DNA of 64,000 bases. It comes from an uncultured Pseudomonadales bacterium (lineage in GTDB: Bacteria; Pseudomonadota; Gammaproteobacteria; Pseudomonadales; Azotimanducaceae). The DNA lies in NCBI GenBank assembly GCA_958296295.1, contig OY282460.1, forward strand, positions 3,642,291-3,706,290, given 5' to 3'. Positions 43,713-52,243 of the stretch are shown in pieces (position 1 is the stretch's first letter; each line of letters starts with the position of its first letter). The notes under the pieces were generated by a model that was not told the origin of the DNA, ran no database searches, and saw only the letters and a program-made list of their open reading frames with translations. The position numbers were made by a program, and so were the translations under genes.

Positions 43713-44604
43713 TCGCGTCCGGTTCTTGTTCGCTGCGACGGCGGTGGCGATCGCCGCCCACGGCAGCGCGGATTTCGAGGTTCTGCACCGCGAAAAGTCG
43801 CTTTACCAGACGCTGTTGATCACCCGCGAACCGTCGCGTCTGTGTTTGCGTTTCGCGTTGCGCGATGCCATGCGCAACCAATCCTGCGTGGATCCGGAAG
43901 ACCCGCGCCGCATGGTGCTACCGTACGCGCGCATGATGATGGCCACGCTCCTTTTGGATCCTTCGCCCAAACGGATGCTTGTCGTCGGGTTGGGTGGGGG
44001 CACCTTGCCCACCGCGTTCGCCCGGCTTTTGCCCAAAGTCGAAGTGGATGTGGTGGAAATCGATCCCGCGGTGGTTGCGGCGGCGCGCCAGTATTTCGGC
44101 TTCGACGCCACCGACCGTTTGCGCGTCCACGTCAGCGATGCCCGGGTGTTCGTGAAACGGGCGCTGGCGTCTTCGGGGCGACGCTACGACGCCATCCTGC
44201 TCGACGCCTATGGCGGCGACTACATTCCCGAGCATCTGATGACCGTGGAATTCCTGCGGGAAGTGCGTGGCTTGCTGGCGCCGAGCGGCGTCTTGGCGGC
44301 AAACACCTTCGCGACGTCGCGGCTATACGATCACGAGTCCCAAACTTACCGCGAAGCGTTCGGCGAGTTCTTCAATTTCAAGACGCCAGCGAGCGGCAAC
44401 CGAATAGTTCTCGCGCGACTGGGGGCCTTGCCGGCGGCAAACCTGCTGCGTGATCGCGCCGGCCGCTGGGAGGCGCGCCTTCGGCCCTACGGCGTGCCCA
44501 TTCGCACCTATCCGGCGCGGATGTCCCTGAAAGCGGATTGGGATGTGTCCAAGCGCGCGTTGACGGATCAATACTCGCCGGCCAACCTGCTGCGCACGGA
44601 GTGA
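43705..44604 (+). CDS. Spermidine synthase-like methyltransferase-fold enzyme
   Basis: A 299-residue protein with the polyamine aminopropyltransferase fold: SLYQTLLI, the glycine-rich VVGLGGGTLPTAFARLLPK, VEVDVVEIDPAVVAAARQYF, VSDARVFVKRALASSGRRYD and AILLDAYGGDYIPEHL. Homologues are usually fused to the membrane domain encoded just upstream. Whether it makes spermidine or modifies something else is unclear. GTG 43705 start overlaps the preceding stop; its own stop overlaps the GGT gene. Confidence 0.85.
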   Translation: MFDRVRFLFAATAVAIAAHGSADFEVLHREKSLYQTLLITREPSRLCLRFALRDAMRNQSCVDPEDPRRMVLPYARMMMATLLLDPSPKRMLVVGLGGGTLPTAFARLLPKVEVDVVEIDPAVVAAARQYFGFDATDRLRVHVSDARVFVKRALASSGRRYDAILLDAYGGDYIPEHLMTVEFLREVRGLLAPSGVLAANTFATSRLYDHESQTYREAFGEFFNFKTPASGNRIVLARLGALPAANLLRDRAGRWEARLRPYGVPIRTYPARMSLKADWDVSKRALTDQYSPANLLRTE

Positions 44605-46190
44605 GCCGAATCGTGTTGGACTGGTCTTTTCCCTACCCATCCCGCCGCGCCCCCGTCTTGGCGAGAAACGTCGTCGCCACTTCGCAGCCGCTGGCGGCCA
44701 CCGCCGGATTGGAAATGCTGTACCTTGGCGGCAACGCGGTGGACGCGGCGCTGGCCGCCGCCATCGCGCTCACTGTGGTGGAACCGTGCAGCAACGGCGT
44801 CGGCAGCGACGCCTTCGCCATCGTTTGGAACGGCCGCAGCCTCAAGGGTTTGAACGCTTCCGGTCGTTCCCCGGCAGCTTGGACGCCGGCCCGATTCGCG
44901 GGTCGCGAGCGCATGCCCACGCGGGGCTGGGACTCGGTGACGGTGCCCGGAGCGGTCAGCGCGTGGGTGGAGCTGTCCAGGAGTCACGGACGGTTGCCAT
45001 TCCGCACTCTGTTCGGGCCGGCGATTCAGTACGCCGAGGGCGGCTACCACGTTGGCCACAAGACGGCCGCGGCTTGGGCGCGCGCCGGGGAAAGGTACGC
45101 CGAGTTCGAGGAGTTCCAGCGCCACTTCCTGCCGAATGGTCGTGCTCCCGGGGTCGGCGAGTTGTTCGTCAATCGGGAATTGGCCGCAACGCTTCGACTG
45201 ATCGCCCAAACCGAAGGCGAGAGCTTCTACCGCGGCGAACTGGCGACGCGCATGGACTTGGCAGCGCGCATGCAAGGCGGCGCGTTGCGGGCAGCGGATC
45301 TCGCCGCGCACGAAGCGCGGTGGGTGACGCCTGTCGCCCAAGCCTACCGCGGCGTCGAACTCCACGAGCTGCCCCCGAACGGCCAAGGTTTGGCCGCGCA
45401 GATCGCGCTCGCGCTCCTCGCCCATCTGGACACCGCTTCGCTCGTGCCGGGGTCCGCCGAATGGACGCACCGGCAAGTGGAAGCCATGAAGATCGCCATC
45501 CGGGCGGCGTTCGACCACTTCGCGGATCCCGAAGCCATGCGCTTGGGGCCGGACGATCTGCTCGAACCCGACGCCATTCGCCGCGCCGCTTCGCGCATTG
45601 GCCGCCAAGCGACGAAGCTGCCACCCGTCGCCCTGCCGACCGGTCACGACACCGTGTATCTCGCCGCCGCCGACGAGGACGGCAAGATGGTCTCCATGAT
45701 TCAGTCCAACTACATGGGTTTCGGCTCCGGCGTGGTGGTGCCGCGCACCGGTATCGCGTTGCAGAACCGGGGCGCCGGTTTCGTGCTCGACCAAGACCAT
45801 CCGAACGCCGTTGGGCCGGGCAAACGCCCGTTCCACACCATCATTCCCGGCTTCGTCACCCGCGCTGGCGAACCGGTGTTGAGTTTCGGCGTGATGGGCG
45901 GCCACATGCAACACCAGGGCCATGTGCAAATGGTGACGCGCATTTTCGATCACGGTGAGAATCCGCAAGCGGCCTCGGACGCGCCGCGCTGGCAGGTGAC
46001 GCCAGACTTCCGCGTGCTGCTAGAAGCCGGGCACGACCCCGCGCTTGCCAGCGAGTTGGCCGCCCGCGGCCACTCGGTGGAGGTGTCGCCGCACGAGTTC
46101 GGCGGTGCCCAGCTGGTGTATCGACTGCCGGATGGCGGCTATTGCGCCGCGTCGGACCACCGCAAGGAAGGCTGCGCGGTGGGGTTTTAG
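44601..46190 (+). CDS. Gamma-glutamyltransferase-family Ntn hydrolase
   Basis: A 529-residue member of the GGT family, which splits itself at a Thr to make the active two-chain enzyme. VVATSQPLAATAGLEMLYLG and GNAVDAALAAAIALTVVEPC open the large subunit. The nucleophile is in GHDTVYLAAADEDGKMVSMI (Thr at about residue 354), followed by FGSGVVVPRTGIALQNRGAG and the small-subunit end PHEFGGAQLVYRL. GTG 44601 overlaps the previous stop. Lacks an obvious signal peptide, unlike periplasmic GGTs, so it may be a cytoplasmic acylase such as a cephalosporin-acylase-like or oxoproline-related enzyme. Confidence 0.88.
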   Translation: MSRIVLDWSFPYPSRRAPVLARNVVATSQPLAATAGLEMLYLGGNAVDAALAAAIALTVVEPCSNGVGSDAFAIVWNGRSLKGLNASGRSPAAWTPARFAGRERMPTRGWDSVTVPGAVSAWVELSRSHGRLPFRTLFGPAIQYAEGGYHVGHKTAAAWARAGERYAEFEEFQRHFLPNGRAPGVGELFVNRELAATLRLIAQTEGESFYRGELATRMDLAARMQGGALRAADLAAHEARWVTPVAQAYRGVELHELPPNGQGLAAQIALALLAHLDTASLVPGSAEWTHRQVEAMKIAIRAAFDHFADPEAMRLGPDDLLEPDAIRRAASRIGRQATKLPPVALPTGHDTVYLAAADEDGKMVSMIQSNYMGFGSGVVVPRTGIALQNRGAGFVLDQDHPNAVGPGKRPFHTIIPGFVTRAGEPVLSFGVMGGHMQHQGHVQMVTRIFDHGENPQAASDAPRWQVTPDFRVLLEAGHDPALASELAARGHSVEVSPHEFGGAQLVYRLPDGGYCAASDHRKEGCAVGF

Positions 46191-46209
46191 CAGCGGGTGC
46201 GGCGGCGGC

Positions 46210-46638
46210 TTATTCGGCGTCGGGGCGCAACTTGAGCGAAGCCGAGTTCAAGCAGTAACGCAAACCGGTGGGCGCCGGCCCGTCCGGGAACACATGCCCC
46301 AAGTGGGCGTCGCAACGGGCGCAGAGCACTTCCGTGCGCACCATGAACAGCGACCGATCCCTCTTGGTGGCCACGGCCTCGGCGGCAACCGGTTCGTGGA
46401 AACTCGGCCAGCCGGTGCCGGAATCGTACTTGGCGTCGGATCCGAACAGCGCCGCGCCGCAACAGCGGCAGTTGTAGACGCCGCTCGTCTTAGTGGCCCA
46501 GTATTCGCCGGTGAACGCGCGTTCGGTTCCGGCCCGGCGGGCGACGCGGTACTCCTCGGGGGTGAGCTGGCTGCGCCACTCGGAATCCGACTTCGTCACT
46601 TTAGCCGAATCCGTTTCGGCTAGCGTTGCTTCTTCCAC
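46210..46638 (-). CDS. msrB: Peptide methionine (R)-S-oxide reductase
   Basis: A 142-residue repair enzyme for the R form of methionine sulfoxide. SQLTPEEYRVARRAGTERAF, TGEYWATKTSGVYNCRCCGA (zinc CxxC), GTGWPSFHEP, RTEVLCARCDAHLGHVFPDG (zinc CxxC) and GLRYCLNSASLKL with the catalytic Cys. GTG 46638 has AGGAG five bases before it. Convergent with the GGT gene. Confidence 0.94.
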   Translation of the reverse strand: MEEATLAETDSAKVTKSDSEWRSQLTPEEYRVARRAGTERAFTGEYWATKTSGVYNCRCCGAALFGSDAKYDSGTGWPSFHEPVAAEAVATKRDRSLFMVRTEVLCARCDAHLGHVFPDGPAPTGLRYCLNSASLKLRPDAE

Positions 46639-46826
46639 TCCATCTCCTCGTGTTTTCCCACGCACCACGCGCGCGGTTGGATTGCCCGTTCGGCCACTGC
46701 GCTTTGGCGCCTTGCCGTGACGCCGGCCGTCTCTTGCCGAAGTTTGGCAGTTCGGCCGCGCCCCCGCAACGGCGGGAACGGCGCCGGCATACGGGCCCAG
46801 GTTCCGTGAACGAATGCGAAGTGCGA

Positions 46827-48158
46827 CTAAACGAGGCGTCCCCGCAAGGAGTTTGGCAGCGCTTCCTCGATCTCCACGGTGGCGAAACCGCCCACAAGCG
46901 ATGCGTCCGGCGCCGGAAAGTTGACCACGCGGTTGTTTTCCGTGCGACCGGCGAGCTCTCCTTCGCCACGCTTGGCGGGCCCGGTCACCAGCACGCGCTG
47001 GCGACTGCCGACCATGCGTTCGGCGTGCGCCGCCGCTTGTTTGCGCAACTGCGCCTGAAGCGTCGCCAGCCGGCGTTTTTTCACTGGCATTGGCGTGCTG
47101 TCCGGCAAGGCCGCGGCCGGTGTTCCGGGGCGCGGGCTGTAGATGAAGCTGAAGGAGGTGTCGTAGTCGAGTTCGCGCACCAGGTTCAACGTGGCTTGGA
47201 AGTCCTCTTCGCTCTCGCCGGGGAAACCGACGATGAAGTCCGACGACAGGCTGATATCTGGCCGCGCCCGCCGCAAGGCGCGGATCTTCGCCTTGTACTC
47301 CAGCACGGTGTGGCCGCGTTTCATGGCCGCGAGCACGCGATCCGCGCCGGATTGCACTGGCAGGTGCAGATGGCTCGCCAATTCGGGAATGTCGCGGTAG
47401 GCGGCAACCAGCGTGGACGAGAACTCCACCGGGTGGGAAGTGGTGAAGCGGATGCGGTCTATGCCTTCGACGTTGGCCGCGTAGTGAATGATCTCCGCCA
47501 GGTCCGCCTGGCCGCCTTCGAACTCGGCGCGGTAGGCGTTCACGTTCTGGCCGAGGAAGTTGATCTCGCGCACGCCTTGGCCGGCCAACCCCACCACTTC
47601 GCGCATCACGCTGGGCACGGGACGCGACACTTCCGGCCCGCGCGTATAGGGCACGACGCAGAACGTGCAGAACTTGCTGCAACCTTCCATCACGGAGACG
47701 AACGCGCTGGGGCCGTCGGCGCGCGGCTCGGGGAGGCGGTCGAACTTTTCGATCTCGGGAAAACTCACGTCCACCACGGCGCCGGGCTTGGCGGCGCCGG
47801 TGCCGCTTCGCGCCCGCTCCACGAGTTCCGGCAGCCGATGCAGCGTCTGCGGGCCGAACACGATGTCCACGAACGGCGCCCGGGCCGCGATGGCCTCGCC
47901 TTCTTGACTCGCCACGCAGCCCCCCACGCCGATGAGCGCGTGCGTTTTCGCCTCCTTGAAACGCTTCCACCGACCGAGCTCGCTGAACACCTTTTCCGCC
48001 GCCTTCTCGCGAATCGAGCAGGTGTTGAGCAGCAGAACGTCCGCTTGCGCGGGATCATCCACTGGCACGGCGCCGTGACTCTCCGCGAGCATGTCCGCCA
48101 AGCGCGCGGAATCGTACTCGTTCATCTGGCAGCCGTGCGTTTTTACATAGAGTTTCAT
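46827..48158 (-). CDS. miaB: tRNA-2-methylthio-N6-dimethylallyladenosine synthase
   Basis: A 443-residue radical-SAM methylthiotransferase for A37 of tRNA. The N-terminal cluster domain starts MKLYVKTHGCQMNEYDSARL with LLNTCSIREKAAEKVFSELG and IGVGGCVASQEG (three Cys). The radical-SAM motif is GCSKFCTFCVVPYTRGPEVS. FSFIYSPRPGTPAAALPD and a C-terminal TRAM domain (RVLVTGPAKRGEGELAGRTE) complete it. Start ATG 48158 matches the family; longer upstream frame is not coding. Length as in E. coli. Confidence 0.96.
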   Translation of the reverse strand: MKLYVKTHGCQMNEYDSARLADMLAESHGAVPVDDPAQADVLLLNTCSIREKAAEKVFSELGRWKRFKEAKTHALIGVGGCVASQEGEAIAARAPFVDIVFGPQTLHRLPELVERARSGTGAAKPGAVVDVSFPEIEKFDRLPEPRADGPSAFVSVMEGCSKFCTFCVVPYTRGPEVSRPVPSVMREVVGLAGQGVREINFLGQNVNAYRAEFEGGQADLAEIIHYAANVEGIDRIRFTTSHPVEFSSTLVAAYRDIPELASHLHLPVQSGADRVLAAMKRGHTVLEYKAKIRALRRARPDISLSSDFIVGFPGESEEDFQATLNLVRELDYDTSFSFIYSPRPGTPAAALPDSTPMPVKKRRLATLQAQLRKQAAAHAERMVGSRQRVLVTGPAKRGEGELAGRTENNRVVNFPAPDASLVGGFATVEIEEALPNSLRGRLV

Positions 48159-48516
48159 GGCGGACGAACGGTGGGTGAACGGCGGATTATACGTTGCTTG
48201 GCCATTGGGCCGAGGTGCCGTCACCCGTTGGCAACTCGTTTGTGGTTCGCGTTCAGGCGCTCGACCAACGCGGGCGACAGATACAGCGACTCCAACGTCT
48301 CGCAATCCCGCCCCAGCAGTGTGGACTGGCTGGAACGGCCGGCGTGGATGTGCAGGTGGCGCAGGGCACCGTAGCGCCCACGCTCGCGCCAAGCACCTTG
48401 GCGCTTGGGGCCTGCCGGCCGGCCTGCCGCTAGACATGGATTGCGCATACGGCACCTCTGATGTAAGGTGCGCGGCCCTTGAGGAAGGTCGCCGTCCAGC
48501 TCGGCGGCTCTCCACC
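48159..48516. other. Intergenic region between miaB and tRNA-Leu
   Basis: About 358 bp. A minus-strand open frame at 48221-48448 (75 codons, ending ALVERLNANHKRVANG) has no recognisable family and lacks a clear ribosome site. The rest must hold the miaB promoter and the tRNA promoter. Confidence 0.4.
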
Positions 48517-48603
48517 GCCGAGGTGGTGAAATCGGTAGACACGCTAGCTTCAGGTGCTAGTGGGGGCAACCCCGTGGAGGTTCAAGTCCTCTCCTCGGCA
48601 CCA
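48517..48603 (+). tRNA. tRNA-Leu (anticodon CAG)
   Basis: An 87-nt type II tRNA with the 3' CCA encoded. Acceptor stem GCCGAGG pairs with CCTCGGC, the anticodon loop is TTCAGGT (CAG, reading CUG), a long variable arm (GGGGGCAACCCC region) marks a Leu tRNA, and the T-loop is TTCAAGT. It marks the edge of the accessory stretch that follows. Confidence 0.96.
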
Positions 48604-48773
48604 AACCCATGCTTTCCGCATTGCCGCCTAGGCCCGCACCGACCACTACGAGCGGCGCAGGGCGCCGATGGAGGCTTGGGCCGTCTACCTGTTAGCGCAA
48701 TAGCCGTAGAACGGCAGGTAGGCGGACGTCGGACGTCCGCTCGTGGTCGTTCGGCGCTGGTGGCATTTGGCAG
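48604..48773. other. Region just downstream of tRNA-Leu
   Basis: About 170 bp with no gene. No repeat of the tRNA 3' end was noticed further along the window, so an attachment site cannot be shown. An inverted pair (CGTAGAACGGCAGGTAGGCG / GGACGTCGGACGTCCG) contains GGACGTCGGACGTCC, a near-palindrome near 48724-48740. Confidence 0.35.
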
Positions 48774-50291
48774 CTATGGAGATATTCTGGCTTTCGCCAA
48801 TCCTGACTCAGGCTCCGCAGGCTCCACCAGAAACAGTTCCCGCAAGCCGCCTTTCAGTTTCAACCGGTCGCGAACGCGGAAGCTTCTGCGGATTTCCGAT
48901 TCGAAGTTCTCGGCGGTGTAGTCCGCATAGTCCTCGCGCTTGTTTTCCACCAGGGATTGGAACATCTCGTCGTTCCGGCCGACAAACTCCAAGATGCAGG
49001 TCGCGTCCAGGCTTCGCAACCAACCGATGAACAGCCGCAATGGGATGTTCGCCGCGACTCTCAGGTGATGAACCAAGGCCAGGCAAAGCACCATGTCGGG
49101 GCTTCGCCGCGCATCGAACGCCGCGCGCTCGCGGCCGGCCCAACCCTGTCCCGGCGAGAGGTTCGCCAGTTCCATCACCAGCGGAATGACATTCCCCGGC
49201 CCGCTGCGCAGCTCGCGATAGAGGCAATCGACAGCGTCATGATCTGCGTCCACGGCAACGACCACTCCTGAGTGCTCGGCGGCGATACGGGCGAACGCCC
49301 CTGTATTCGCGCCCAAATCCCAAGTCAACTCGGGGCTACGCGTCGCGGTATGCCGTAGCACGAAGTCCTTCTTCCGTTCCAAGTCCGCCGTGTTGTAGGA
49401 GTGGTTCTTGGCGTACTCCGCCCAAGTGGAACGGGCCTGCCCGCTGGACAACCCGCCGATGAGCCGCCGCAGGCTGTCCCACAGCGCGAACAGCATGGTC
49501 TTCGGCTGTTGTCGACCGAGGCCTGCCGGTCGGAGAACGGCCCGCTCGGCCCTGGCGGGAAACCAGACATGCGACAGGACGCCGCGCTTGAAACGCGCCA
49601 ATCCACGGAAGTAGCGGCTTGCTTCCTGGGGCGGGATACCTTCGAGGCGGGAACGGAGCAGCGGCTGGTACGGGATGCCCAAATGCGCGGTCAGCAGCAA
49701 CGGCGTGAGGAAAGTCGCGCAGAACTGACGATACCCCCGCCAGTATTCGCCTTCTTCCCAAGGAACGAACGACGGTATGTCGATGAACACCGGGCGCGTG
49801 CCCATCCACTGCACATTGAACGCGGTCGCGTCCTTGAGCAGCCAGCCGTTTCTGGCGCCGGTCTCCAGTACCTGCAATTGCAGCAGCGCCGCGTCTTTGA
49901 GCATGGAGAACGGCCACTCATAGGGCCATGTCACGAAATCCACCGCCTGATGCTCCACGGCGGCGCTCCAGCCCTCTTTCATCACGTGCCGAGCGTTGGG
50001 GAGTTCCGGGTGGAGCAGTCGGGTCGCCACGACCTGACCGCCATCGACCAAGTCGTGGAAGAAGGGCTCGGCAAGCAGTTTCCCCATTATTTCGGCGGCG
50101 GATGGATTCAACCCGCGAACGATGCTCGCCTCTCCGGTGTCCTGCACAACTCGGTACACCTGACCGGCCGGGTCCTTGAACGACCCACCGTCAGCCCCGA
50201 GCACTTCCGTCCTCGGGACCTGCTTCCTTGGAATCCGAACCGGCGGCGCCGGGGTCGACGTAGGCGTGAGCCGCGGTCGGCACAAAGACAA
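48774..50291 (-). CDS. SAM-dependent methyltransferase (NoeA-like two-part protein)
   Basis: A 505-residue protein. The C-terminal half holds a class I methyltransferase: ELTWDLGANTGAFARIAAEH (motif I), GVVVAVDADHDAVDCLYREL (motif II), SPDMVLCLALVHHLRVAANI (motif IV) and CILEFVGRNDEMFQSLVENK. The N-terminal 300 residues (VVATRLLHPELPNARHVMKE, GWLLKDATAFNVQWMGTRPV then FIDIPSFVPWEEGEYW) resemble the N-terminal part of NoeA-type nodulation methyltransferases. It is 38 bp downstream of the alkaline-phosphatase-fold gene. Likely glycan or surface-molecule methylation. Confidence 0.75.
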   Translation of the reverse strand: MSLCRPRLTPTSTPAPPVRIPRKQVPRTEVLGADGGSFKDPAGQVYRVVQDTGEASIVRGLNPSAAEIMGKLLAEPFFHDLVDGGQVVATRLLHPELPNARHVMKEGWSAAVEHQAVDFVTWPYEWPFSMLKDAALLQLQVLETGARNGWLLKDATAFNVQWMGTRPVFIDIPSFVPWEEGEYWRGYRQFCATFLTPLLLTAHLGIPYQPLLRSRLEGIPPQEASRYFRGLARFKRGVLSHVWFPARAERAVLRPAGLGRQQPKTMLFALWDSLRRLIGGLSSGQARSTWAEYAKNHSYNTADLERKKDFVLRHTATRSPELTWDLGANTGAFARIAAEHSGVVVAVDADHDAVDCLYRELRSGPGNVIPLVMELANLSPGQGWAGRERAAFDARRSPDMVLCLALVHHLRVAANIPLRLFIGWLRSLDATCILEFVGRNDEMFQSLVENKREDYADYTAENFESEIRRSFRVRDRLKLKGGLRELFLVEPAEPESGLAKARISP

Positions 50292-50329
50292 ACGCGGTGG
50301 CGGCGAGCAACTGGTCGCGCCGTATTGGT

Positions 50330-51904
50330 CTACTCATAGAGAAAGTCCTCGTAAGTTAGTCCGTCGTGTCCGTGAAACTGGTGGTTCCAGGGCACCGTGT
50401 ATTGTTTCGGCTTGATGAGTGGGCTTTCACCGCCGGACAGGCAGCGAAGCAGAGCGTGAACGGCGTCCAGAATCGTCATGTAGCCTTGGGACGACGCTTC
50501 GTCGAACCAACCAGCGCACGTGTCACGGGGATAGACGCCACCCAGAATGCCGAAGTGGTCCTGGAAAACGAACCTCGGATCGGCCTCGAATTGCACCCCT
50601 TGAGACAGGAACAGGCCGTGATCGCCGTACACGAGCAAGATGGCGCCAGGGTCATTTTCTTCCAGGTGCCGGATGATCAAATCCAAGTAGTGGGCTGCCC
50701 GTTCGCTGCGTTTGATGTATCTGCGTCTGAATTCCTCGAACTGTTCCGCATTATCATGCCGGAATGAGTTATCAACATGTCCGGGTGCATACAGGTGGGC
50801 CATCACGAATTGAGGCTTGTCGTCGGCGTTCACCTTGGTGATCTGCTCGGCGCTCATGTCCACTGCAGTGAACCAGTTATCCCTTCCGAGCCGGCAATAT
50901 CCCCAGAAAGAGAAATCCCGTATGCCGGCATCCAATAAATTACATATGGTTCTATTTTGGATCGTAATATAGTTGTTTATATATTCACCCTTTTCTTCTC
51001 CGAAATAGTTGTTTTCATAGATTGATGTAGTCTCGTAGCCGTTCCCGTGAAGGACTCCAAGAAGATTAGACGGGTTTCGACCAGAGAAGAGGCGCGGGTC
51101 AGGGTCGTGTCCCCTTGCAATCAATTCCTTTTGTTGTGCGGTATACGCATCCACGTCCAGCGCCAGAACGGTGTAGAGAGAATGGCTGGTCCTGACGGCG
51201 TTGGCGAAGAAATTCGGGAAGCGGCGGAAATTGATGTCGAACAGATCATGAAATTTGGTGGTTTCCAAAGCAAGGTATTTCTTGAGTAATGCGCGCGGGG
51301 CCAAAGCATCGAAGGAAACGAAATACAGGTTCGGTGTCTCCCGGAAGGAGATGTCCCGAATGTACGTCGTATCTACCGTTACGGGGACGTCATCTACGGG
51401 GACCTCGCCTACGGGGACGTCGCCTACCGGGACGTCACCGATCTCCCGGTGCCCACCGGCAACAATCCCGAGCCCGAGCAACGCCGCTGCCGAGAGCGCA
51501 GGACCGCCCCAGTGCAGCTCGTCCATGAGTCGGAAGGCGACGAACAGCCCTGCGCCGGAGCCGGCGCAGAGTGCAATGAGGACGGCCCCGTTTCCGGTCA
51601 GATAGAGGTCGGTGTGGATGATGTACGCCGTCGCAACGCTGGTCAGCACAATCAGTGACAGGACGGCGTTTGCTATGACCCGGGAGCGCAGGAAGAACAG
51701 GGTACCGAGCAAAAGAACGGTGTTAACCGTCCCGCCGAGTACGAGAATGCCTCTCAGATCCGACTCGGAAATGGCCGTCGGGGACGACGTATATGTCGCG
51801 GCGAGGGCGATCGCGACGATCAACATGGCGAAGACGAACTTGAATGCGGCCGGGAAAGATCTCGTGCGTTCGGTGCCACCCTCGATCAGCCCGTCCTCGT
51901 TCAC
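50330..51904 (-). CDS. Membrane-anchored sulfatase/phosphoethanolamine-transferase-like enzyme
   Basis: A 524-residue protein. Four N-terminal membrane helices (for example FKFVFAMLIVAIALAATYTS and NAVLSLIVLTSVATAYIIHT) lead to a soluble domain of the alkaline-phosphatase superfamily. YFVSFDALAPRALLKKYL carries the first metal Asp, the nucleophile region is RTSHSLYTVLALD, and LLVYGDHGLFLSQGVQFE is the GDHG metal motif. The linker contains four copies of a five-residue VPVGD-like repeat. Such enzymes transfer or cleave phosphate or sulfate groups on lipids and glycans in the periplasm. GC content drops near 50930-51030, unlike neighbours. Confidence 0.8.
   Translation of the reverse strand: MNEDGLIEGGTERTRSFPAAFKFVFAMLIVAIALAATYTSSPTAISESDLRGILVLGGTVNTVLLLGTLFFLRSRVIANAVLSLIVLTSVATAYIIHTDLYLTGNGAVLIALCAGSGAGLFVAFRLMDELHWGGPALSAAALLGLGIVAGGHREIGDVPVGDVPVGEVPVDDVPVTVDTTYIRDISFRETPNLYFVSFDALAPRALLKKYLALETTKFHDLFDINFRRFPNFFANAVRTSHSLYTVLALDVDAYTAQQKELIARGHDPDPRLFSGRNPSNLLGVLHGNGYETTSIYENNYFGEEKGEYINNYITIQNRTICNLLDAGIRDFSFWGYCRLGRDNWFTAVDMSAEQITKVNADDKPQFVMAHLYAPGHVDNSFRHDNAEQFEEFRRRYIKRSERAAHYLDLIIRHLEENDPGAILLVYGDHGLFLSQGVQFEADPRFVFQDHFGILGGVYPRDTCAGWFDEASSQGYMTILDAVHALLRCLSGGESPLIKPKQYTVPWNHQFHGHDGLTYEDFLYE
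51381..51440. repeat. Four 15-bp tandem repeats inside the membrane-anchored enzyme gene
   Basis: Units of ACGGGGACGTCGCCT with one to three changes, starting at 51381, 51396, 51411 and 51426. They encode VPVGD / VPVGD / VPVGE / VPVDD in the linker after the membrane helices; change in copy number would stay in frame. Confidence 0.85.
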
Positions 51905-52243
51905 ACCCTCACCCGTTGCCCATGTTGGTCGCCTTCACTCTCACGCCGCTGTAAGTTTCGGCGGAAGTCGCCGCGGCGGTATTTGCAGAACCCCGCCAGC
52001 GGCCTTTCGACTAGCTGGAGTTCCTCTTGCTTCCGGCAATGGGCAAACAGCGGAGCGTCCGCGCCTTGGCTTGCAGCCACGAGCGTCGCCGGACTGTTTG
52101 GGCCTGCCAAGGACCTGGAGTGATGCACTATGGGCACCATACTGCCGAGGCGGCCAGAATACCGGCGGCGACGATTCGGCGCAACGGTGCTGGCACGGCG
52201 CTGGCACGCTAGTATTGCGTGGCGGATAGAGGAGCCCTCGACC
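51905..52243. other. Divergent intergenic stretch with a possible gene scrap
   Basis: About 339 bp between the start of the minus-strand enzyme gene and the plus-strand TonB receptor. A minus-strand open frame (about 52140 to 51901) reads GPNSPATLVAASQGADAPLF then KYRRGDFRRNLQRRESEGD; composition looks protein-like but I recognise no family and it overlaps the neighbouring start. The segment also must carry divergent promoters. Confidence 0.3.

Noticed and set aside
48221..48448. 75-codon minus-strand ORF between miaB and tRNA-Leu
   Set aside because: Gly/Arg-rich start, no recognisable motif; kept only as a note in the intergenic entry.
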